A stretch of DNA of 64,000 bases from Burkholderia sp. BCC1644 (lineage in GTDB: Bacteria > Pseudomonadota > Gammaproteobacteria > Burkholderiales > Burkholderiaceae). Shown one piece after another: positions 46,033 to 53,940 of the stretch. The stretch covers positions 372,001 to 436,000 of the forward strand of contig NZ_CADFEI010000001.1 in NCBI RefSeq assembly GCF_902833225.1, in the 5' to 3' direction. A model generated the notes under the pieces. It was not told the origin of the DNA. It worked only from the letters and a program-made list of their open reading frames with translations, and did no database searches. A program made the translations under genes and the position numbers. How positions within the stretch are numbered: the stretch's first letter is position 1; each line of letters opens with the position of its first letter.

Positions 46033-46524
46033 ATGGCATTCGCAATTGGCATGAGACGGCTCATTCTGGATCGAAGCGAGGACGTGATGCAGTTCGTCGC
46101 GTCCTTGACGGGGGAAGCGCGTTACCCCAACTACGACGACGCGATCGGCCTCGAGAAGGACGGCCGGCTCGTGGCGGGCGTGGTGTACCAGGCCTACAAC
46201 GGCCCCAGCGTGGCGATGCATTTCGCGGTGGCCGGCTCGCCGCACGTGATCACGCCCGGGTTCGTCTGCGCGGCGTTCCGTTTTCCGTTCATCCTGTTGC
46301 GCTGCAACCGGATCAGCGGCTATGTCCGCGCCGACAACCTGGCCGCGCAGCAGCTCGACGAAAATCTCGGCTTCCGGCGCGAAGGCGTGATCCGCGAGGG
46401 GGCGTCCGACCGGACCGACTTCATCCTCTACGGCATGCTGAAACACGAGTGCCGCTTCCTCGACGGCCGCTATCTCGCGGCGATGAACCGCGACCTGGCG
46501 CAGCCGGAGTGCGCGGAGGCGTGA
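46033..46524 (+). CDS. GNAT-fold acetyltransferase-like protein
   Basis: A protein of about 160 residues with a GNAT fold: LILDRSEDVMQFVASL at the start, a central beta strand (LVAGVVYQAYNG), and the late helix-strand RADNLAAQQLDENLGFRREGVIREG that resembles the acetyl-CoA end of the family. The usual Q/RxxGxG/A loop is not evident, so binding of acetyl-CoA is uncertain. Phage genomes carry similar proteins. The start may be ATG 46033 or ATG 46051; neither has a good ribosome site. Confidence 0.65.
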   Translation: MAFAIGMRRLILDRSEDVMQFVASLTGEARYPNYDDAIGLEKDGRLVAGVVYQAYNGPSVAMHFAVAGSPHVITPGFVCAAFRFPFILLRCNRISGYVRADNLAAQQLDENLGFRREGVIREGASDRTDFILYGMLKHECRFLDGRYLAAMNRDLAQPECAEA

Positions 46525-47035
46525 TGTGATGCGCGCGGGGCGAACGACATCGCGGCGAGCCGAATGCGTCTGTCCGGCGAGCAGTGCCGATGCGGTTCAT
46601 GAAAGAGTCAGCATAAATCCATATAATCGTTTTCATCGCGACTTATAGGGTCGGCTTAAACGGCTTTATCGAATCGATATTCATTTGTTTACGTATTAAA
46701 GATAAACAAATCGAATCCTTTCCGGAGGAATTCATTCATTGGTATCCAATACCGATGATCGTTGCATGCATGACGAATTCAAGGCGACGCGATATATCCA
46801 TATTCGCTGCATATTTCGCCGATTGGCCAGACACTCTCCACTCACGATCCGGATTATCGAACCGGAGCTGTACGTTGCATCCATCGCATCCGCCGTCGCC
46901 GACGCAGCCTGTCGCGACAGCCGGGGCGTCCAGTTGCCGCAGTCGGAACCATGGCATCGCTCCTCGCATGACGCCGCTCGCCGGCCGGCATGGACGACGC
47001 ATTTCCTGCCTGCTCATCCAGGGAACGAGCTGATA
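46525..47035. other. AT-rich leader region of the HrpG-like gene
   Basis: This 511-bp gap includes a marked AT-rich island at about 46605-46750 with the palindrome at 46683. GGAGGAA at 46724-46730 is followed by an in-frame TTG at 46739, so a 99-residue N-terminal extension of the regulator cannot be excluded. Confidence 0.4.
46683..46711. promoter_or_regulatory. Perfect 9-bp inverted repeat in the regulator promoter region
   Basis: ATTTGTTTA (46683-46691) and TAAACAAAT (46703-46711) are separated by 11 bp. The site lies in the AT-rich island upstream of the HrpG-like gene and looks like an operator for a dimeric regulator. Confidence 0.45.
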
Positions 47036-47833
47036 ATGAATCTTGCGGTTTTCTCCAAAGACATGACGCGGCGCGATGCAATCTGCAGCCATCTCGCCGC
47101 GAACGGCATCGCCGTCGACCGGTTCGACGACGAAACGACCTTCGCCCGCGCGCTCACGCGTCGCGAGTTCGACGCGATCCTGATCAGCATGGAGGCGGGC
47201 ATCGATCCGCAGCATCCCGTGCTCGTTCATCGCGCGTGCCACGGTGTCCAGCGCGCGCCGCTGATCCTGATCTGCTCGTCGAACGACAGCATGGAGGCCG
47301 TGGACCTGCTGGACTACGAAACGGACGAGATCGTGCTCGCGCCGATCAGCCTGCCGGAGCTTTTGCTGCGTCTGCGCCTCACCAGCCGCCGCCTCCAGTG
47401 CACGCGCGGCAGCGCGGACCGCGAGCGGCTGACGTGCGGCCCGTACCGGCTGGATCGCCACGCGTCGACGGTCAGCGTGGCCGGCGACGTGATCCGGCTT
47501 ACGTCGCGCGAGTTCGCGATCGCGTGGATGCTGTTCTCGCAATTCGACAAGTACGTCGCCCGCGGCGAGATCGCGCGGGCGGTGTGGGGCAGCCCCGAGG
47601 ACGTCGTCAGCCGTTCGCTCGAACAGCACATCTACAAGCTGCGCAAGAAGCTCAGCCTGAACGGCGAGCATGGCGTCTACCTGCGCACGATGTATGCCGT
47701 CGGCTACCGCATCTTCATCCAGACGCGCGAACACCGCGTCGCGCCGGCGCGGCAACGCACGACGATGCCGGTGCCCGCCTATGCCGACGACTTCGATGCA
47801 CCGGTCGCGCGGCACGCGGCCAATGGGCGCTGA
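47036..47833 (+). CDS. HrpG-like OmpR-family regulator with atypical receiver
   Basis: A 265-residue regulator. The C-terminal winged helix is complete (IRLTSREFAIAWMLFSQFDKYVAR, SLEQHIYKLRKKL, MYAVGYRIF). The N-terminal part has the alpha/beta layout of a receiver, but at the position of the phospho-Asp the strand reads DAILISMEAG, so the acceptor is missing. Atypical OmpR-type regulators named HrpG head the hrp cascades of Xanthomonas and Ralstonia. ATG 47036 begins the receiver fold; a TTG at 46739 behind a strong ribosome site is an alternative. Confidence 0.75.
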   Translation: MNLAVFSKDMTRRDAICSHLAANGIAVDRFDDETTFARALTRREFDAILISMEAGIDPQHPVLVHRACHGVQRAPLILICSSNDSMEAVDLLDYETDEIVLAPISLPELLLRLRLTSRRLQCTRGSADRERLTCGPYRLDRHASTVSVAGDVIRLTSREFAIAWMLFSQFDKYVARGEIARAVWGSPEDVVSRSLEQHIYKLRKKLSLNGEHGVYLRTMYAVGYRIFIQTREHRVAPARQRTTMPVPAYADDFDAPVARHAANGR

Positions 47834-47939
47834 CGCATGACACGGGCACGCGCGACGATCGATCGAGCCGGGGCGCGCTGCTTGCCGCGGCGTCGGCGCA
47901 TGGCCGTGCGTGCCATCCTGTTCACCCCGGTTCGCCGCC

Positions 47940-49220
47940 ATGTCTTCGCACATTCCATCGCACCGCGCGGCAACTGACACCACCCGGGCCGACGACGCAC
48001 GCGGGCCCGACGGCGCGCAGTCAGATGGCGTGCGCGATGCGGTACAGCTCGACGGCGACGTCGTGCTGAGCCTGCTCGCGCTGATCGGCGGCGGGGGCGC
48101 GGAACTGAAGGACGCGGCCGGTGGCGGGCAGCCGCAGGGCCAGCCCGCCGGCACGGCGCCCGGGACGGCGCGTAACGGCGCTCTGTGGCCGCGCACGGCG
48201 TCCGGTGCGTCCGGTGCGCCCGGCATGCGAGGCGGCGCGGCAGGGCCGGTGGCGCCCGGCACGGGCCTGGCCACGCAGACGGGCATCCTGCCCGCGCTCA
48301 CCGGGAACGCGCAGGCCGGTAACGATGCCGCGTCGGGCATCGTGCCGGATGACGGCGGCGACGCGGAGCAGCGGCAGGCGCCGGATCTGGCGGCGTCCGA
48401 AGGCGCACTGCCGTTTCCGTCGGCACCGGGGGGCGACTTGCTTCATCAGCCTGGCGCCGAAAATGCATGGCCGTCGGCGGCCGATGCACAGCCGATGTCG
48501 CGTACGGCAAGCCAGTACGACGTCGCCCCGCACGCCGGCGGCGAAGTCGGCGAAGCTGGCGACACGATGGGTGCGCCCGGCGAAGCGATGGCCTTCGCCG
48601 GAAAGGCAGCGCCGCTCGCACTCCCACCGCATACCGGACCCGACGCACCCGCCGCGCAGACAGAGCAACGCTCCGTGGCCGCCGGTCACGCGCTGCCCGA
48701 TGCCGAACGCCGGGTATCCACGCCGCCCGCAACAGCCCCGTCGCAGATGCCGACCTCACAGCGCGACGAAGCGGCGCCACCGGCCCGTTCCGCACGTGAC
48801 GCGATGGCTGACGCCGCCGGCACGGCCGGCCGCTACGCGAGTGCGACGGTGCGCCGCGCTGGCACGCTCGCGGCCGCCACGGGGCGTTCGCTGGCCGCGC
48901 ACGGCGCGGCGCTGCCCGGTGTGCGGGCACTGGAGGCCAGTCTCGTCGAACGCGGGTGGATGCCCCGTCATGCACGGCCATCCGCGTCATCCGACGAGGC
49001 CGGCGTCGGTACCGGAACCGGCGCGGATGCAGGCGATCCGTCGTCCGTCGCATCGGGCAACGAAGCCGCGGGCGTGGTGAACGTCGTGCGGTACGTGGCG
49101 CAGGCGCGCGAATGGCTGGACGAGCGACGCCCGCGCGCGCCGACAGGCAACTGTCCGCATCGCCGCAGCCTGCGTTGCCGCTGGTACTGCCGCGCGGGAT
49201 GCACGCGGCGCGGCGCATGA
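47940..49220 (+). CDS. Low-complexity hypothetical protein of the secretion locus
   Basis: A 426-residue Ala/Gly/Pro-rich protein with no recognised domain and no signal peptide. A helical stretch (about 280-340, with AGTLAAATGRSLAAHGAALPG) is the only ordered-looking part. The last 30 residues are Arg/Cys-rich and unlike the rest, while the frame two bases over continues with a natural-looking sequence to 49273, suggesting a frameshift near 49140. It might be a secreted protein of the type III system; that is a guess from position. ATG 47940 has no clear ribosome site. Confidence 0.45.
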   Translation: MSSHIPSHRAATDTTRADDARGPDGAQSDGVRDAVQLDGDVVLSLLALIGGGGAELKDAAGGGQPQGQPAGTAPGTARNGALWPRTASGASGAPGMRGGAAGPVAPGTGLATQTGILPALTGNAQAGNDAASGIVPDDGGDAEQRQAPDLAASEGALPFPSAPGGDLLHQPGAENAWPSAADAQPMSRTASQYDVAPHAGGEVGEAGDTMGAPGEAMAFAGKAAPLALPPHTGPDAPAAQTEQRSVAAGHALPDAERRVSTPPATAPSQMPTSQRDEAAPPARSARDAMADAAGTAGRYASATVRRAGTLAAATGRSLAAHGAALPGVRALEASLVERGWMPRHARPSASSDEAGVGTGTGADAGDPSSVASGNEAAGVVNVVRYVAQAREWLDERRPRAPTGNCPHRRSLRCRWYCRAGCTRRGA

Positions 49221-49269
49221 ACGCGGATCGCTTTCTTCCTTTTCAACTTTCGGGATTTCCGGCTTCGAC

Positions 49270-49710
49270 ATGAGAATCGACACGATGCAGGGCGCCGCGA
49301 TCGCGTGGCTGGGCGGCATGCTGCTAGCGGGTTGCAGCGCGACCTCGCCATCCGCGGCGAACGGCGCGCCGGTGTTTCCCGATCCGGGCACGGCCTGGGT
49401 GGCCGGCGGCAAGCAAGTCAGCACGCGCGACCTGCGGAAAGTCGTGCCCGGGATCACCGGGAACCAGGTGTACCTGCTGATTCACGAACCGCATTTCAGC
49501 GAAGGCACCTACGGCGTCCGCGTGTGGAACTATCTCTTCAAACTGCGAACCGGCCGCCCCGGCGAATACGCGACGTGCCAGTACCAGGTGCAATTCGATA
49601 CGCACCAGCTGGTTCAGGCAACTTACTGGAAAGACCCGGCGTGCGCGCAATACGTCGCGCCCGGCGCGAGCACGACGCCGGGCACGTCGGACGCGGCGGA
49701 CGCGTCGTAG
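49270..49710 (+). CDS. SmpA/OmlA-like lipoprotein
   Basis: A 146-residue lipoprotein. The signal peptide ends in the lipobox LLAGC at residues 18-22. The mature part contains VSTRDLRKVVPGITGNQVYLLIHEPHFSEG, a small BamE/OmlA-type alpha-beta fold. It should be attached to the outer or inner membrane facing the periplasm. It lies inside the secretion locus without an hrpII box of its own. Confidence 0.7.
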   Translation: MRIDTMQGAAIAWLGGMLLAGCSATSPSAANGAPVFPDPGTAWVAGGKQVSTRDLRKVVPGITGNQVYLLIHEPHFSEGTYGVRVWNYLFKLRTGRPGEYATCQYQVQFDTHQLVQATYWKDPACAQYVAPGASTTPGTSDAADAS

Positions 49711-49747
49711 CGCGGCGCAGGCCGCTCGGCGGGCGGCCCCGCGCGCA

Positions 49748-50377
49748 TCACAGCCGCGCGCGGCCGCCGGACGAATCGCGCAGCAGCTCGCGCAGCCAGG
49801 TGCCGGCATCGGGCGCCGGCACGGCCGGACACGCGTGCCGGGTCAACACGTAAAGCAGGCAGTCCGCCGCGTCCAGGTCGCGATTCGGCTGCGGCTCGTG
49901 GCGCTTCAGCACCGCTTCGCACCGGAACCCCAGGCGTTCGATGCAGTGACCGGCCGGACCGCCGGCCACGCAGTGCGCATAGATCCGCTGCACGCCGCGC
50001 TGGCCGAGCAGCCAGCCGAGCAGCTCCTGCAGCGCCATCAGGCATGCGCGCCGGCGTCGCGTGCCGCCGCGTTTCGCGATCATCACCGACAGACGCACGC
50101 ACGGCAGGTCCGGCGTGAGCTCGATCACGCCCGCGAGCTGCCCGGTCGCGCGGCACTCGCAGGCATAGCGGATCAGCGTCCGGTCACGCCAGCCGCGTCG
50201 GGCCTCGGCGATATACGCGTGGGTTTGCGCGAGATCGCCGTGACGCCCGATCGGCAGATACTTCATCGTTTCGGGATCGCTCAGCATCTGCTCGAAGAGC
50301 GCGGGCGCATCGCCGGGCACCAGCGGTCGGAGTATCAGCCATTCGGTTTCGAGGTGGGTCAACGGGGGGAGTCGCAT
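49748..50377 (-). CDS. RimJ/RimL-type GNAT acetyltransferase
   Basis: A 209-residue GNAT protein. The N-terminal LETEWLILRPLVPGDAPALFEQM and the MKYLPIGRHGDL segment are typical of the RimJ/RimL group. The loop at the acetyl-CoA site reads AKRGGTRRRRACLMAL, a modified form of RGxG. The Cys-containing C terminus is poorly conserved. It may acetylate a protein N terminus or a small molecule; the target is unknown. It is divergent from the formyltransferase gene. Confidence 0.72.
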   Translation of the reverse strand: MRLPPLTHLETEWLILRPLVPGDAPALFEQMLSDPETMKYLPIGRHGDLAQTHAYIAEARRGWRDRTLIRYACECRATGQLAGVIELTPDLPCVRLSVMIAKRGGTRRRRACLMALQELLGWLLGQRGVQRIYAHCVAGGPAGHCIERLGFRCEAVLKRHEPQPNRDLDAADCLLYVLTRHACPAVPAPDAGTWLRELLRDSSGGRARL

Positions 50378-50472
50378 GATGATCGCTCGTCATCGATCGG
50401 TCGTATCAGTGTTGCGCAATGGCGTGCGCCGTGGCGCGAACGCGCGAACCGGCATGTGCGTCACGGAATGTC

Positions 50473-50534
50473 TTCGCGCAGGTGGCGCCGGGTTCGCCGC
50501 GCGGCACGGATGACGCGGCACGCCATGACATGCT
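50473..50534 (+). promoter_or_regulatory. hrpII/PIP box and -10 element (formyltransferase gene)
   Basis: TTCGC at 50473 and TTCGC at 50493 give both TTCG-N16-TTCG and the Xanthomonas PIP form TTCGC-N15-TTCGC. CATGCT at 50529-50534 fits YANNNT at 32 bp spacing. The start codon at 50610 is 75 bp further. Confidence 0.72.
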
Positions 50535-50609
50535 GGCGGACGCGCGGCGCCGCATGACCGGCAGCGCGGGTGGCGGCGATCGCCGCCGTTCCTCCGATGG
50601 AGATATCGC

Positions 50610-51464
50610 ATGCGCTTTGCACTCGCAGGATTCGATCTGTTTCACGGTGTACTCGAGACGTTCGTGAGCGCCGGATGGACACCCGTATCGCTGTTCAGCT
50701 TCGTGACCGACGACCGCGTGAATTCGAATGCGGAGATCGTGTCGCATGCGACGCGCCACGGCCTGCCGTTGCACCTGTCGCGAATCGACGAGGCGGCGCT
50801 GCGCACGTTGCGCGATCTCGACTGCGACGTGCTGGTCGTCGCCGGATACGGCTGGCGGATTCCGGACTGGACGCCGTACGTCCGGCACGCGATCAACTTC
50901 CATCCTTCGCCGCTGCCGGACGCGCGCGGCCCGTATCCGCTGATGCGCGCGATCCTGGACGGTCATCGCGAATGGGGCGTGACCTGTCACCGGATCGCGC
51001 CGGCATTCGACACCGGCGAAATCCTTGCGCAGGAGCGCTTCGCGCTCGCCGCCGACGAATGCCACGAAAGCCTGCAGCTCAAGGTGCAGATGGCCGGCTG
51101 CCGGCTCGCGCGGCAGGTCGCCCACCACTTCGACGCGCTGTGGGCCGCGCGCTCGCCGCAGGCGGGCGGCAGCCATTGGCCGATGCCGTCGGATGCCGAC
51201 CGCACCCTCGATTTCACGCAGCCGGTGGATCGCGTGATGACGCAGGTCCGCGCCAACGGGCTGCACGAATGCATCGCACACGTCGGCGGCAGCGTGCTGT
51301 ACGTGCGGCGCGCCGTCGGCTGGCACGAACGGCATGCATGCGAGCCGGGTGCGATCGCGCACGTCAGCCGTCGCTGGACCGTGATCGCGGTACCCGACGG
51401 CTTCGTCGCACTGCTCGAATGGAGCGCGCTGAGCCTGGCCCGGCGCGCGGACGTCGGGCCGTGA
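50610..51464 (+). CDS. Formyltransferase-fold protein under hrp control
   Basis: A 284-residue protein of the Fmt/PurN formyltransferase fold. The catalytic triad region is intact: NFHPSPLPDARGPYPL contains the Asn and His, and RIAPAFDTGEI the Asp. Members transfer a formyl group from 10-formyl-tetrahydrofolate to methionyl-tRNA, GAR or amino sugars. The C-terminal 90 residues (DRTLDFTQPVDRVMTQVRANG) resemble the Fmt C-terminal domain. A housekeeping fmt gene would not carry an hrp promoter, so a specialised role is inferred. GGAG precedes ATG 50610. Confidence 0.78.
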   Translation: MRFALAGFDLFHGVLETFVSAGWTPVSLFSFVTDDRVNSNAEIVSHATRHGLPLHLSRIDEAALRTLRDLDCDVLVVAGYGWRIPDWTPYVRHAINFHPSPLPDARGPYPLMRAILDGHREWGVTCHRIAPAFDTGEILAQERFALAADECHESLQLKVQMAGCRLARQVAHHFDALWAARSPQAGGSHWPMPSDADRTLDFTQPVDRVMTQVRANGLHECIAHVGGSVLYVRRAVGWHERHACEPGAIAHVSRRWTVIAVPDGFVALLEWSALSLARRADVGP

Positions 51465-51513
51465 TCCGCTGCGCGCGGCGCGTACGGGCGGCGCGAGTCG
51501 GCCGGTCACGGGG

Positions 51514-51969
51514 TCACGCCCGCAGCCAGAAGAATTCGCCGGACGCGATGCCTTCGAACATCTCGTCGCTCGACTCGATGATGTTCTGCCGCCAGTAGCG
51601 GCCGTGGTCGGCATAGTGAACGAGCAGGTCCGCGAGATCCGCGCCGCTGAAATCGGGATCGAAGGGCAGCCGCAGGATCAGGACGATCGAGCCCGTGTCG
51701 GCGTCGATGCCGAGCTGCGCCTGGTCCTGCGCGTAGATCAGCAGGTTGGCTTCCAGCATCAGCCGGAAAATGTGCAGCGTGCGGCCGGCCGTGACGGTGC
51801 CGAAATGAAAGTTCGCGTAGATCGCCTCCTGGTCGCGCTCGACGTGCTCGAGGCGCACCTCGAACCCTTCGACCTCGACCGAGCCGGTTTCCTGCACGTA
51901 GTCGACGTCGTGAAGGCCGACGACCGCGCAGAACTGGGCCACGAGTTCGAGATAGCGGGGATCGTTCAT
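51514..51969 (-). CDS. hpaB: HpaB-like type III secretion chaperone (CesT family)
   Basis: A 151-residue acidic protein with the CesT alpha/beta pattern: N-terminal helix (YLELVAQFCAVVGL), strands (VEVEGFEVRLEHV, ILRLPFD) and a C-terminal helix. It sits directly downstream of the hrpE-like gene, where Xanthomonas and Ralstonia encode HpaB, the general effector-release chaperone. Homology is inferred from size, fold and position. Confidence 0.7.
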   Translation of the reverse strand: MNDPRYLELVAQFCAVVGLHDVDYVQETGSVEVEGFEVRLEHVERDQEAIYANFHFGTVTAGRTLHIFRLMLEANLLIYAQDQAQLGIDADTGSIVLILRLPFDPDFSGADLADLLVHYADHGRYWRQNIIESSDEMFEGIASGEFFWLRA

Positions 51970-52104
51970 GAGCGGGCAGACGCGGCGAAAGCGGGAGAGG
52001 GAGGAGGCCGGCGCGGCGCAGCCCGCCGGATGAGCGGGTCGGGCTGGCCTGTCGCGCCGGCGGGGGCGCCGCGGTGCGGCGTGCGAATGGGCGTGAGAAT
52101 CGCG

Positions 52105-52308
52105 TTACTGGTTCTTCGCGATGTCCTTGAGCGAACCCGTTGCCGAATTGGTGGCGTTGGCGGTTGCCGTCGCGGCATTCAGCTGGGCGTTGTTCGAGGC
52201 CTGGGTAATGGCAGCCGCCGAGCTCGCTTTCGTGATCGCGGTCTGTGCTGCCGTTGATTCGGCGATGCTGCTGACTGCTTCGCCTGCACCTGCTAATGCA
52301 CCTGCCAT
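52105..52308 (-). CDS. Hrp pilus subunit-like protein (HrpE/HrpY position)
   Basis: A 67-residue Ala/Ser/Thr/Asn-rich, helical protein without cysteine or aromatic residues. Its composition and its place after sctD and hrpD6 match the Hrp pilin genes hrpE (Xanthomonas) and hrpY (Ralstonia), which form the extracellular pilus. It is shorter than those (about 84-93 residues), and Hrp pilins diverge too fast for certain alignment. An AGGAGA ribosome site lies before ATG 52308. Confidence 0.6.
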   Translation of the reverse strand: MAGALAGAGEAVSSIAESTAAQTAITKASSAAAITQASNNAQLNAATATANATNSATGSLKDIAKNQ

Positions 52309-52401
52309 GTTGATTCTCCTGGTGAAGTGACGACGGTTACTACGGATAAACCGTTCTCGAGCGGCATCGGCCGCAGCGGAACAGAACGGAAGTGGAGCGC
52401 G

Positions 52402-52632
52402 CTACGCGTGCCGGATCTGCTGAATCACGCGCGATGCCGCCAGCAGGCCGCGGTAAAGCGTCGCGCGATTCCTGTTGTCGATGTCGGCGCCGGGCGTGGC
52501 GTTGTTCACGTTCTCCGCGATCTCGGCGAGCGCGCGCTGGATCCCGTCGATCGTCGGCGCGGCGTTCGGATCCCTGGCGATCGCGGAAAGGTTGTCGAAC
52601 TGCTTGGCGTAGGGCGTAATCGGCTCGTACAT
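52402..52632 (-). CDS. HrpD6/HrpX-like small type III protein
   Basis: A 76-residue helical protein (FDNLSAIARDPNAAPTIDGI, LLAASRVIQQIRHA). It lies between sctD and the pilin candidate, as hrpD6 does in Xanthomonas and hrpX in Ralstonia, and has their size. The C-terminal helix resembles that of needle subunits, so a role as a secreted structural protein is possible. The role remains unproven. Confidence 0.6.
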   Translation of the reverse strand: MYEPITPYAKQFDNLSAIARDPNAAPTIDGIQRALAEIAENVNNATPGADIDNRNRATLYRGLLAASRVIQQIRHA

Positions 52633-52662
52633 GTCGCGTGTCCTGTCGAGGTCGGTGGAAAG

Positions 52663-53772
52663 TCAGGAGTCCGGCGCAGCCGGGTGGGGCGCAGCGCGCA
52701 CCTGCTCCGCGCTGCGCGTGATCGTGCTGCTGTCGACGGACGGTGCCGCCGGTCCGGAGGCGACCGGCACGCCGGATGCCGGCGCCGGATCGGCCGGCGC
52801 ATCCGTCACGTAGATGTGTTTGACGCCGTCGGGCGTCTGCGTGTACTGCACCGTGTCCGATGACACGATCTCCGAATACTGTCCGGTCACGGGCGCGGCG
52901 TGGCCGGGATTCTCGACCGCCTGCACGACGAGCCGCCGGATGTTCGAATCGAGGTCGGCGCGCACGCGCGTGACGGCCTTGTCGAGCGCGTCCTTGCTGT
53001 CGACCGTGCCGGTGATCGCGAATTCGCCGTTGCCCAGGTACTTGACGCGCACGCCCGCGATGCCGAGCGAATCCTCGATGCCATGTATCGCGTTCTGCGC
53101 GACGTCGTAGCTGCGCACGACGTCCTTCGACGCGATCTTCGCGAGCGTCGAGCGGACGAGCTGGTCGTCGGCCAGGTTGGCGACCATGCCCGTCACGACG
53201 CTCGTGTTCCCGACCGTGCGCACCTGCAGCTCGGTCATGTGCGCGGCCGCGAGCGCGTCCTGGATGCGGGTGGTCCGGTAGTCGGCGCCATGCCGCAGCG
53301 CGGCCTCGCTGTCGGGCGCGGTAGTCAGCAGCACGGCGGTGCCCGCGACGATGCCGATCGCGATGCACGCGACGAGCGCGCCGTAGTAGCGGCGGCGCTT
53401 GCGCCGTTCGGCATCGACCCGCGCGTCGGCCGGCCGGGTCAGCAGCGTCGACAGCAGGTCGAGATCCGACGGCCACGGCACGTCGTCGGGGCCGATGCAC
53501 AGGATCGTCTCGCCGAACCGCATCGGCACGAAGTCGGCCAGGATCACCGTTTCCGGTTCGGCCGCGGCGTCCGCGGGCTCGCCGTCCGGCGCATCGACAC
53601 GCGTGATCGCGCGCACGACGCCGGTCTGATCGACGTCGAGCGTCACGTCCGCGCCGGTCCAGTCCGTCAGACGGATATCCGCATCGGCGCCGCCATGAAC
53701 CCGATGCTGACCCGGCGCGAGCTGCAACATCGCGCCCGCATGGAATCCCGTCAGTATCCGTAGCTGTTTCAT
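52663..53772 (-). CDS. sctD: SctD inner-membrane ring protein (HrpD5/HrpW)
   Basis: A 369-residue protein with the SctD layout: a cytoplasmic FHA-like domain at residues 1-120 (LRILTGFHAGAMLQLAPGQHRVHGG), one membrane helix at about 134-156 (YYGALVACIAIGIVAGTAVLL) and a periplasmic region with ring-building repeats (DDQLVRSTLAKIASKDVVRSYDVAQ). A Pro/Ala tail ends it. SctD forms the outer part of the inner-membrane ring with SctJ. ATG 53772 is preferred to TTG 53787. An hrpII box lies upstream. Confidence 0.83.
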   Translation of the reverse strand: MKQLRILTGFHAGAMLQLAPGQHRVHGGADADIRLTDWTGADVTLDVDQTGVVRAITRVDAPDGEPADAAAEPETVILADFVPMRFGETILCIGPDDVPWPSDLDLLSTLLTRPADARVDAERRKRRRYYGALVACIAIGIVAGTAVLLTTAPDSEAALRHGADYRTTRIQDALAAAHMTELQVRTVGNTSVVTGMVANLADDQLVRSTLAKIASKDVVRSYDVAQNAIHGIEDSLGIAGVRVKYLGNGEFAITGTVDSKDALDKAVTRVRADLDSNIRRLVVQAVENPGHAAPVTGQYSEIVSSDTVQYTQTPDGVKHIYVTDAPADPAPASGVPVASGPAAPSVDSSTITRSAEQVRAAPHPAAPDS

Positions 53773-53857
53773 GAGCGAAGCGTTCAATCGATATCAGGTC
53801 CGTATGCCGAATCGGCGGCGCCGTGCACGACGGGCGCGAATCGTCCGTCTCGCTGTG

Positions 53858-53919
53858 AATGTAGAGGCTAAAAGCGGCGCTGCCGGCCGCGGATGCGAAG
53901 ACTTCGCGTGTCGAACGAA
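53858..53919 (-). promoter_or_regulatory. hrpII box and -10 element (sctD operon)
   Basis: On the minus strand TTCG (53919-53916)-N16-TTCG (53899-53896) is followed after 32 bp by TACATT (53863-53858). The box lies just after the hpaA stop codon and 86 bp upstream of the -10 to sctD start interval, so sctD can be transcribed separately from sctU-hpaA. Confidence 0.75.
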
Positions 53920-53940
53920 GTTGCGGGTGACGCCGCCGCG

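Noticed and set aside
46803-46818. Two TTCG elements upstream of the HrpG-like gene
   Set aside because: They are only 8 bp apart, not 16, and so do not form an hrpII box.
46755-47033. Short frame upstream of the HrpG-like gene
   Set aside because: The strong GGAGG is too far from its ATG and the sequence has no protein-like features.
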